A DNA stretch of 59,124 nucleotides from Bacteroidales bacterium (GTDB lineage Bacteria; Bacteroidota; Bacteroidia; Bacteroidales; JAADJA01), in contig JAFGBL010000232.1 in assembly GCA_016933115.1 (NCBI GenBank), positions 1 to 59,124 of the forward strand, given 5' to 3'. Shown piece by piece: positions 16,942-24,422 of this stretch. A program made the translations under genes and the position numbers. The notes under the pieces are model-generated. The model did not search any database, had not been told where the DNA came from, and worked only from the letters and a program-made list of their open reading frames with translations. The stretch's first letter is position 1; each line of letters opens with the position of its first letter.

Positions 16942-17617
16942 TACTTTTCCTTTCCAGCCATTTCAAGGCTTCCCTTTTACTCAAAGGAGCAAGCGGCTTT
17001 GATTCAACATATTTTAATACCCAGGCACCATCGGTTTTGGAATATTCCCTCAACATCCAACCTACGGCTTTATTGATGAAAAACTCTTTGGATCCCTGCA
17101 ACCTGCTGATATAATCGGTCAGAAGCTCAAGGTCGGTATTCTTTTTATATTTCAACTGGAATAATATGGCGGTTCGTTGCAGCCATATGTTTCCCGAATC
17201 CATCCATTTTCCGGTGAAATCCCTGATCAGTTCAGGATATTTTTGAAAATGGACACCCACCAGGTTGGATGCAATATAATCCACCGTATCCCACCACGAT
17301 TTGTTTTCAACCATGTATTCGTAAAGATCAATCAACTCCTTTTCGGCTTTTTTTGCCAACTTTCCCAAAATTTCCATGATGAAATACTGAAACTCCCTTT
17401 GCGGTTGTTCCCAGCAATCTTTTGCCACAGCTTCCAATTCTGAAATATCGGGGTAACCATGTTCATTTAAAAAAGTTGCTAAAATTTCCCGCCTCCCGGG
17501 CGATTTGATCCCAAAATATGCATACCGTTCTTTCATATATTTTTTCATATAAAAGGCTATTTCCGGATCAGCCGCAGTATTAAATTGTTTTAAAACCGGT
17601 ATTAAATATGGATGCAT
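16931..17617 (-). CDS. DNA alkylation repair protein, AlkD-like
   Basis: This 228-aa all-helical protein belongs to the AlkD family of HEAT-repeat DNA glycosylases that remove N3- and N7-alkylpurines without base flipping. Key features are the N-terminal KERYAYFGIKSPGRREI, the central KSWWDTVDYIASNLVG (Trp and Asp of the active cleft), WLQRTAILFQLKYKK, and C-terminal FFINKAVGWMLREYSK. The ORF track begins at TTG 17623; the ATG two codons later (MHPYLIPVL) is preferred. It lies between gldH (overlap) and the M1 peptidase gene (11-nt gap). Confidence 0.88.
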   Translation of the reverse strand: MHPYLIPVLKQFNTAADPEIAFYMKKYMKERYAYFGIKSPGRREILATFLNEHGYPDISELEAVAKDCWEQPQREFQYFIMEILGKLAKKAEKELIDLYEYMVENKSWWDTVDYIASNLVGVHFQKYPELIRDFTGKWMDSGNIWLQRTAILFQLKYKKNTDLELLTDYISRLQGSKEFFINKAVGWMLREYSKTDGAWVLKYVESKPLAPLSKREALKWLERKSNAK

Positions 17618-17628
17618 TCCCAATGATT

Positions 17629-19977
17629 TTAGTGAAGGATCAGTTTCTCAATTCCTATCGTTAAATTATTTTCCGTTTTAAACCGTACAAAATAGGTTCC
17701 CATGGTCAATCCGTCCGTTCGCCAGGTAACCTGGCCAGCAGGATCTTTAATGTAAACCGTATCAATTATTTTTCCTGAAACATCATAAAATTCAAAAATC
17801 CCAGCCTGATTTGCCCGGATATTGAAATTTCCGTTCGAAGGGTTTGGAAATATGATCATCCCCGAATCCTTTTGTTTCTTCTCGCTTGTCCCCACATATG
17901 TATCATCACACACGGCCAGGGTATACTCACCTTTTTGCAAATCGACAAAAAGGTAGCCGATATTCCAGTTGCCCAGTTTTGTAAAGTCGATATACTGCCA
18001 GTCGTAGGCCGGTCCGGGGCGATACATCACAATGATGGAATCCTCAGGGCTGGTAAGTATCCCGTTATCGAGATAACCGCTTTGACTGTACCAGAATTTG
18101 AGCGTAGCCGTGAAATTTTCCGGAAAATTCCCATCCACCCTCCAGTAGCGGTAATCTGAAACGGTTAACCCTTGTACCGGCGAAGAAAGACTATCGGGAG
18201 GTGTCCAGTTGTGCTCGATCCTTACAAAAGCCGAATCTTCAATTTCCTGAACCTCAAGGACTGCATAGGTATCGGGGAAACTATAATCATCAGGTTCGGA
18301 AATGGTTATCGAATATACTGTGATGGCATCGCACATCAGTTCATTGGGATCAACCAAAACCATTGCCGGTTCAAACGGCACAAAGATCACCGAGCTGCCT
18401 GTAGTTCCGTTAAAATGGATGGTGTCGGTAAAATTGTTCCAGTTATTATCCCTGAAACCCAGTTCCACAATATTTGAATTCCCTGTGAACGCCGGGCCAT
18501 GCCGTTTTTGTCTCATATAAACCGTAACATCTGCACCGCCGGCAACTGGCACCACCGAAAACGAATCGACCGAAAAATGAGGTGTACCTGAATTAAAAAC
18601 CCAGTTATCGAACCAATCGTCCATATCGATACCGGTGTAGCTGGTCAACAGATCACGCAAATCGTATGAAGATGCATAACTATACTGAAATTGCTGGTTA
18701 TATGCAGCAAGTGCCCCGAAAAAGGCTTCATCACCAAAGTAACCGCGCAGGGTATGAACCACCGTTGCACCGCGGTCGTATGCACTCATTCCATAAGTTA
18801 CATTCTGGGGTATCTGGTTCAAGGGGAAATAACTCCCATCGCCACCCGGTGTGTGGCAATATTGAATGACCTCCTTGTTCATTCCGTTGATAAAATCAAG
18901 ATATTGGTCCCTGCTGTACAAGAACTCCTGCATGATGGCATCGCAAAAAACGGCAAAACCCTCATTGAGCCACATGTCTTCGGCTGAGGCACAAGTAACG
19001 TTATCACCAAACCACATGTGCGACAATTCATGCGAATAGAGCGATTCATAGGTTAATCCACCATCAATACAGAAATTTGGATAGGCAATGTTGCAGGCGT
19101 GTTCCATGGCCCCAATGGCTGTTCCTACATATCCAACCCGCTCCAGCATATACGGCCCGAATTTTTCTTCATAAATTGACAGGATGCTGTCGAGATGAAC
19201 AAAAGAACCATCAACCTTTGAACTATCGGATGGCCGGGTAAAAATCCACACCGGAATATCTTCATTCATGCCGTTGTATGTCTTACTCCACCAGGCATAA
19301 TCACCAACGGCAACTGAAGCCAGGTAAGTGGGGATTTCGTGCTCATGATGCCAAATAAACGTGTTTGTCCCGTTTCCGTTGTTGACCACCTCGTCCAACA
19401 AGCCACCACAAACGGCGTCCTTTCCTTCTTCTACTGTTATATAATACTTGTAGAGGGCATGGTCATGGAAATCATCTATGCAGGGGAACCAGGTCTTACC
19501 CAGGTTATGCGGAATGGATTCAAACCCTACCCCCAGGTTGAAACAATATTGCCCCGACCAGTGAAATCCGCCCCAATCTTCATGGAACGGTTGTCCGTGG
19601 TAATAAACATTGACAAACACCAGGTCACCGCTGTTTAAAGGTGTCAAAAGCGAAATTGTAACGATAGCCCCATCATGATCATAACTGCTCAACTCACCGT
19701 TAACCTTCACCGAGTCGACCTCCAAGTCCATCAATTCCAGCTTTACAAAACCGAGGTTGTCAATTTTAGATTTTAATTGAACCTGTGTGCGGGCAACGAT
19801 TGTGTGGTTTGAAAAATCCAGATTATCGATGTGGATAATATATTCAACGGCGTCGAGGGTATCGCTCAGGGAAGAGGTTTGATAGGACATTTTGTGCGAA
19901 CACCTGTGTGAATGTTGGGCATGAACCGAAAAAGCTCCCAGCAAAACCATAAAAAGTAAATACTTATAAGATTTCAT
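17629..19977 (-). CDS. M1 family metallo-aminopeptidase with T9SS sorting domain
   Basis: The 782-aa secreted protein has a signal peptide (YLLFMVLLGAFSVHA). The N-terminal beta domain covers about 40-230. The catalytic domain has HELSH-x18-E (about residues 316-339, in DMWLNEGFA) and the downstream Tyr in SAYDRGATVVHTLRGYFG. The exopeptidase motif reads GAMEH instead of the classical GAMEN, a variant that I believe occurs in other secreted Bacteroidota M1 proteins. The last 75 residues (IIFPNPSNGNFNIRA, then GTYFVRFKTENN) are a type A T9SS domain. Probable role: extracellular peptide trimming for nutrition. It is 9 nt from lpxH, probably in one operon. Confidence 0.9.
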   Translation of the reverse strand: MKSYKYLLFMVLLGAFSVHAQHSHRCSHKMSYQTSSLSDTLDAVEYIIHIDNLDFSNHTIVARTQVQLKSKIDNLGFVKLELMDLEVDSVKVNGELSSYDHDGAIVTISLLTPLNSGDLVFVNVYYHGQPFHEDWGGFHWSGQYCFNLGVGFESIPHNLGKTWFPCIDDFHDHALYKYYITVEEGKDAVCGGLLDEVVNNGNGTNTFIWHHEHEIPTYLASVAVGDYAWWSKTYNGMNEDIPVWIFTRPSDSSKVDGSFVHLDSILSIYEEKFGPYMLERVGYVGTAIGAMEHACNIAYPNFCIDGGLTYESLYSHELSHMWFGDNVTCASAEDMWLNEGFAVFCDAIMQEFLYSRDQYLDFINGMNKEVIQYCHTPGGDGSYFPLNQIPQNVTYGMSAYDRGATVVHTLRGYFGDEAFFGALAAYNQQFQYSYASSYDLRDLLTSYTGIDMDDWFDNWVFNSGTPHFSVDSFSVVPVAGGADVTVYMRQKRHGPAFTGNSNIVELGFRDNNWNNFTDTIHFNGTTGSSVIFVPFEPAMVLVDPNELMCDAITVYSITISEPDDYSFPDTYAVLEVQEIEDSAFVRIEHNWTPPDSLSSPVQGLTVSDYRYWRVDGNFPENFTATLKFWYSQSGYLDNGILTSPEDSIIVMYRPGPAYDWQYIDFTKLGNWNIGYLFVDLQKGEYTLAVCDDTYVGTSEKKQKDSGMIIFPNPSNGNFNIRANQAGIFEFYDVSGKIIDTVYIKDPAGQVTWRTDGLTMGTYFVRFKTENNLTIGIEKLILH

Positions 19978-19986
19978 AGCTCCAGT

Positions 19987-20754
19987 TTATTGTTTGTAGT
20001 ATTTATGTTCCAGCTTTTCACCGTCAAAAACGAGGTAGGAAAAATAGCGTATCCAATCCCCGATGCTGTAATATTTGGCCTTTCCGTTCAGGTCGACCAC
20101 TTGTGGCCTGTGAATATGCCCGAAAACAAAATAATCGATTTCCGGGTCATTTATTAGTACCTCCTTGCAAAACCCTGTCAATCTTTCGATACCGAGGTCG
20201 TTCACTTTTTCAATTCCATTGTTTTCGTTGGCTACCCGGCTTTTATCCGACCAGAAAAGCCCCATTCGGGTTCCAATGTCGGGATGCAGCCACCTGAACA
20301 GCCACTGGTTCACCTTGTTCCTGAAAACCTTTTTAATAAACTTGTAGCCGTTGTCTCCTTTGCCCAGGCCATCGCCATGGCCCAAAAAGAATTTTTTTCC
20401 TGATAATTCCTTCTTCAGGGTATCGGGATAAATTTTAAAATTAAGCTCTTCGGCCAGGTAATCAAACGCCCATACATCATGATTTCCCCTGAAAAAATAA
20501 ATGGGGATTCCCGAATCGGTGATTTCGGCCATTTTTCCAAACAGCCTCACATAGCCCTTTTGAATGACCGTTTTGTATTCGTACCAAAACTCGAACAGGT
20601 CGCCCATGATGTATATTTCCGCAGCATCCTCCCGAACCTCGTCCAGCCATTGCATGAACAACCTTTCCCTCTCGAGGCTTTTTTCGCGGGTTGGAACCCC
20701 AAAATGGCAATCGGAAATGAAATAAATTTTCTTGTTATTTGCTATTCCTGACAA
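19987..20754 (-). CDS. lpxH: UDP-2,3-diacylglucosamine diphosphatase
   Basis: The 255-aa calcineurin-like phosphoesterase hydrolyses UDP-2,3-diacylglucosamine to lipid X in lipid A synthesis, at the inner face of the cytoplasmic membrane. Metal-binding blocks are all present: DCHFG, MGDLFEFWYEY, FRGNHDVW, LGHGDGLG and GHIHRP. The start is TTG at 20754; there is no ATG before the first motif. A -7 box 17-24 nt upstream fits this start. The next gene downstream is the M1 peptidase. Confidence 0.92.
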   Translation of the reverse strand: MSGIANNKKIYFISDCHFGVPTREKSLERERLFMQWLDEVREDAAEIYIMGDLFEFWYEYKTVIQKGYVRLFGKMAEITDSGIPIYFFRGNHDVWAFDYLAEELNFKIYPDTLKKELSGKKFFLGHGDGLGKGDNGYKFIKKVFRNKVNQWLFRWLHPDIGTRMGLFWSDKSRVANENNGIEKVNDLGIERLTGFCKEVLINDPEIDYFVFGHIHRPQVVDLNGKAKYYSIGDWIRYFSYLVFDGEKLEHKYYKQ

Positions 20755-20770
20755 GTGATAATATTTGTTA

Positions 20771-20778
20771 CAAATCTA
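20771..20778 (-). promoter_or_regulatory. -7 box for lpxH
   Basis: The minus strand reads TAGATTTG (TAnnTTTG). It would give a leader of about 10 nt before the TTG start at 20754. No -33 element is obvious. Confidence 0.4.
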
Positions 20779-20826
20779 AAAAAATAATTCGTCTATCTTG
20801 TTAACCTGATTAATTCTTAAAATTTA

Positions 20827-21981
20827 TCAATTTATCAGGCCAATGATGTTCAGTACATCCTTGCTGCGGTGAACAATTTTACCATCTTCATCCACCAGGA
20901 AATAATATGGCAGGTTCTCATCCAGGTTGTATTCCTTTGCCACCGGCGAATTGAGGCCCATCAGGTCACTACCGTTCAGCCAGGGCAATTTGTCAAGTTT
21001 TACTGCACCCATCCATACCTGTTCATGTTCATCCAACGACACACCGAGGATTTCAATGTTTCTTGCCTTAAATTCAGGATACCGTGTCATCAGCAACCGG
21101 TTATCCTGCCTCGATTTGGCATTCCATCCCGCCCAGAAATATACCAACACCCTTTGCCCTTTCAGGTTTTTCAGGGAAATAAAATTCCCGGAAGTATCCT
21201 TCACAACAATATCCGGGGCTTTTTTGCCCGGTTTCAGCTTCTCATCGACCAGCCTTTTGTCGAATATTTTCCCCTTGAGTTCCGTCACCCGCCGATGATG
21301 ATCCTTTGTGTGTTTGTTCCGTGGTTTACTTTCCATTAAAGCGCTGTCGACCTTTGCAAAATAAAAATAGTCTTCCGTTTCATCCAACACCTTGTTTTGC
21401 CCGAATTTCCTGTTGAGTACAATCAGCGATGAAAGTGAACCTGAATTTTGTTCGATGAAATCCTTCACATATTTCTTTTGTGCATCGAACAGTTTCATGT
21501 AGGCTGTATCCAGTTCCCTTTTTATGTTCAGAAAATCGGTGCTGCTCTGACTGGAATAAAAGATATCTGCCAACGAATCCAACTTTTGTTTCTGGTGATA
21601 ACTAAAGGTTTCAAAATCACAAAGCAATTCAGAACCCTTTGAACCGGAAACGGAATAACCTTTTGAAAAATTTATATTTTCAGAACTTACCAGAACATTT
21701 TCATTTAAATCCAGTTGCAGGATAATGAAATTATCAGGGTTCGTTTTCAGTACATAAAAACCTGGTTCTTGTAGCTGGAGGCTGAAATTAAAGTTGCCTG
21801 AATCATCATTTTTTACTGAATCGATGGGAAGGGATTGCCTGATATCCAGCTCGTCCAGGTAAATCCATTGTTGTGTATAAGCCGGAAACGACCCCCTGAT
21901 TACAACGGTTGATTCCTCCTTGTGTGTTGTACAGGAAAAAAGGATGATGAAAATAATTAATATGTATATGAAACTTCTCAC
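20827..21981 (-). CDS. thioredoxin-fold (TlpA/AhpC-TSA-like) lipoprotein lacking the CxxC motif
   Basis: The 384-aa lipoprotein (GTG start, IYILIIFIILFSC lipobox) has a DUF4369-like N-terminal domain (about 25-130), a helical linker and a C-terminal redoxin domain from about 240 (KPGKKAPDIVVKDTSGNFISL). Where TlpA/ResA proteins carry WCxxC, this one reads FWAGWNAKSRQDN, so both redox Cys are missing. The rest of the fold is preserved (EILGVSLDE, LPYYFLVDEDGKIV). It is therefore unlikely to act as a thiol-disulfide reductase and may be a binding or scaffolding derivative in the periplasm. It lies 72 nt upstream of lpxH. Confidence 0.8.
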   Translation of the reverse strand: MRSFIYILIIFIILFSCTTHKEESTVVIRGSFPAYTQQWIYLDELDIRQSLPIDSVKNDDSGNFNFSLQLQEPGFYVLKTNPDNFIILQLDLNENVLVSSENINFSKGYSVSGSKGSELLCDFETFSYHQKQKLDSLADIFYSSQSSTDFLNIKRELDTAYMKLFDAQKKYVKDFIEQNSGSLSSLIVLNRKFGQNKVLDETEDYFYFAKVDSALMESKPRNKHTKDHHRRVTELKGKIFDKRLVDEKLKPGKKAPDIVVKDTSGNFISLKNLKGQRVLVYFWAGWNAKSRQDNRLLMTRYPEFKARNIEILGVSLDEHEQVWMGAVKLDKLPWLNGSDLMGLNSPVAKEYNLDENLPYYFLVDEDGKIVHRSKDVLNIIGLIN

Positions 21982-21998
21982 CTTAATATATTTGGATG

Positions 21999-22006
21999 CA
22001 AAAATA
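21999..22006 (-). promoter_or_regulatory. -7 box for the redoxin-like gene
   Basis: The minus strand reads TATTTTTG (TAnnTTTG), 18-25 nt from the GTG start. The leader would be only about 10 nt. Confidence 0.4.
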
Positions 22007-22413
22007 CAATTGTCTGCAATACATTTGTCCTGACCCTGAACCTGGGCAACATTTCATTTTGATGTACCGGACTTTAAATTAGTTCATTTAAACTTGCAAT
22101 TACCTGCTGGTTCTTTTTAAGTTTTAAGTGATAATTCTGAGAGGATTTAATATGAATAGCCTTGCACGAAGTGCGGGGTAGGAAAGATGAAAGTAAAAAA
22201 GAGCACCATCGAAAAGTAAGTTTTTGGGATAAATATATAAGCTTACTAATAGAGCATGCAATTGATTTTAATGAGAAAGATGTATTATAATTTATTGAAT
22301 CTCACCCGGGTTCTTTGGTGTTTTTTCCAAAACCCATATACACCTGATCAGCTATTGCACGACTATTTTCCATGAAATATTCAGCCAGCACATCAAAATA
22401 AAATTTAGCCAGA
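22007..22413. other. intergenic region with possible gene remnant
   Basis: About 400 nt lie here without a convincing gene. Directly after the TPR gene stop, the minus strand is open for about 37 codons (LAKFYFDVLAEYFMENSRAIADQVYMGFG, roughly 22300-22410) without a good start, ending at TGA. This could be a decayed gene fragment or chance. A weak CACC-n10-GGTG followed by six T (plus strand, about 22302-22328) has no gene upstream of it to terminate. Confidence 0.35.
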
Positions 22414-23037
22414 CTATTTTATTAATGTCAGACCTTCTTTGGCCGAATAATCGTTGGGGCGATTCATCAGAACCTTGTTAAATAAAACTTCCGCCTCCCT
22501 GAATTTACCCAATTTAAGGTTGGTCCAGCCATACATCAGCAAACCGTCATAATCGAACGGGTACAGGTTGACGACTTTTTCGAAGTATTTCAAGGCAGTG
22601 GTGTAATCTTCATTCCCATAATAAATTGATCCGAGCCTGTAGTTGGCCAGTGAGTTTTGCGGATCGATCTTCAGGATTTCCAGGTATTGGTTTTTCACCT
22701 GCTCCCAGTTACCCAGCGCCGATGCAGGATAAACATACCCGAATTTGGCTTCGATGGACAGTGGCATCAGGTCCATGGCTTTTTGGTAATAGGCTGTTGA
22801 TTCGGTGAAAAACCCGGCCATATAGGTGAGCCATCCCAGGCGCAGGTTGATCTCATAGGAATCATCCATGTAAACACTTTTCATTGCATCGATGGCTTTT
22901 GAATAATCGCCACTGTAATCGTACAGGTAACTTTTTTCAAATGCATCCTGAATGGTCTTGTAATCCTGAGATTGAGAAGCAAAGGACAGTAATATTCCAA
23001 AAAATCCGATTGCAAAAATGCGTTTTAGAATTTCCAT
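22414..23037 (-). CDS. periplasmic TPR protein, last gene of the PqqD/ATP-grasp operon
   Basis: The 207-aa product has a signal peptide (FAIGFFGILLSFASQS). Tetratricopeptide repeats fill the rest: SGDYSKAIDAMKSVY, TESTAYYQKAMDLMPLSIEAKFGY, LGNWEQVKNQYLEILKIDPQN, ALKYFEKVVNLYPFD, and FREAEVLFNKVLMNRPN. The probable role is a periplasmic adaptor for the barrel protein encoded just upstream, whose gene it overlaps by 13 nt. No enzymatic motif is visible. Confidence 0.8.
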   Translation of the reverse strand: MEILKRIFAIGFFGILLSFASQSQDYKTIQDAFEKSYLYDYSGDYSKAIDAMKSVYMDDSYEINLRLGWLTYMAGFFTESTAYYQKAMDLMPLSIEAKFGYVYPASALGNWEQVKNQYLEILKIDPQNSLANYRLGSIYYGNEDYTTALKYFEKVVNLYPFDYDGLLMYGWTNLKLGKFREAEVLFNKVLMNRPNDYSAKEGLTLIK

Positions 23038-24422
23038 TTTAAACCTCCTAAAATTGTTTGATTGTTATATTTAAAATTTCCGATCAATGGATTCGTATCA
23101 TCCATGTACCAAACTTCAAATCCTTCCATTTGATGATATTGAAATCGCAAAGATAATTCAACTTTTTCCCAAATGGGCATGATAAAATTTAATCCGGCCC
23201 TGAAACGGGTCCTGTCTCCTGAGTTATGGACCACAAATACATTTTTTTCGGTCAGGTTAATATATTCACCCAATGCCACAAACCCTTCCAGCCAAATCCG
23301 TTGTGATAATTTTACCCCGGCCAGTTGTTCGAAAATAAAATGGGATTTATTGTCATCGTTTAGCCAGGTGCCTGTTGATGTTGTATAAACATCCAGGTTT
23401 CCTTTCGGGAAATAAGTGATTTCACCGCCGGCCTGGTACTGGTCAATGCTGTTCAAATTGGAAATTGAACCAAAAATACCTGCATTGAACATGGTGAAAT
23501 TTTTATTGAGAGCCAAAGAAGCGGCATAATTGAAAAATGAAGTATCGGTTTCGATAATATCAAAAACAGGCCCGCTGAAATCAATAACTTCTGCCCGGAA
23601 ATTTTTAGAGCTTACATATAAAATATTGACTGCCGGAACCAGCGTTAAACCATTTTTCAATGCCCAATTCATATTGGCATAAACCGAATGTTGGTAAAGG
23701 TTATAGGGATTGTCATAACTATTGATCCGCTGATTTCCTGATGACGATGTATTATCGGGAACCAGTATTTGGTGGAGTTTTGAAATAATAAGGCCCGAAT
23801 AACCAATATATAAGGAAAGCTTTGAACCCACATTTAATGAACTGCCCAAATGCAAATAATATCGGTCACCGTTCAGATCGCGTTCATAATATGAAGATCC
23901 TTCCTTGATTCTTCTCCCTTTGTTTGCAGAAAAATTATCGCTGAATGTATAACCTGTTTCAAGGTATAAGTGATTAAAAACTTTAGCTTTAGGTATATCC
24001 AATTTCTTTTCCAACAGTCCGGCTTCATTCGATAATAAAACTTTAAGTTCACCTGACCGATTGGAATAAAGATAACAATAATAAAGATATTCAGCAGTTA
24101 CAGGATCATTGGCATTGAATTGCCGGGCTTTTTCAAAATATTGGGCTGATCTCCTATAATTTTTTTTGTTGAACCAGGCAAATCCCATCCGCTGCCTCAG
24201 GTAAAAATAATCCACTCCTTCACGAATGGCCTCCTTCCCAAGGATGATAAGGGAATCCCAGTTTTTTTGCAAATAAAACTTATTGGTTTCCCTGTCGACT
24301 TCCTTAAAATTCAATTCCTGGGTTTGTGAAACAGCCGGGTTAAAAGCCATGATGATCAGAATAATCAAAAGCCGGGAATACCTCTTTGATTCAATAGCCT
24401 TGTATTTATTTTGAATCTTCAT
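23025..24422 (-). CDS. TPR plus outer-membrane beta-barrel protein
   Basis: This 465-aa product has a signal peptide ending near SQTQ (residue 35). TPR-like helices cover about 40-150 (NKKNYRRSAQYFEKARQFNANDP). About 300 residues of alternating amphipathic strands follow (YLETGYTFSDNFSA, YYLHLGSSLNVGSKLSLYIGYSG, RTRFRAGLNFIMPIWEKVELSLRFQYHQM). The chain ends in GGLKWKF with a terminal Phe, the usual barrel-insertion signal. It resembles YaiO-type outer-membrane proteins in layout. Start ATG overlaps the stop of the upstream urea-transporter fusion (ATGA), and its own end overlaps the TPR gene. Probable function: outer-membrane channel or receptor for the operon's substrate; inferred. Confidence 0.75.
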   Translation of the reverse strand: MKIQNKYKAIESKRYSRLLIILIIMAFNPAVSQTQELNFKEVDRETNKFYLQKNWDSLIILGKEAIREGVDYFYLRQRMGFAWFNKKNYRRSAQYFEKARQFNANDPVTAEYLYYCYLYSNRSGELKVLLSNEAGLLEKKLDIPKAKVFNHLYLETGYTFSDNFSANKGRRIKEGSSYYERDLNGDRYYLHLGSSLNVGSKLSLYIGYSGLIISKLHQILVPDNTSSSGNQRINSYDNPYNLYQHSVYANMNWALKNGLTLVPAVNILYVSSKNFRAEVIDFSGPVFDIIETDTSFFNYAASLALNKNFTMFNAGIFGSISNLNSIDQYQAGGEITYFPKGNLDVYTTSTGTWLNDDNKSHFIFEQLAGVKLSQRIWLEGFVALGEYINLTEKNVFVVHNSGDRTRFRAGLNFIMPIWEKVELSLRFQYHQMEGFEVWYMDDTNPLIGNFKYNNQTILGGLKWKF

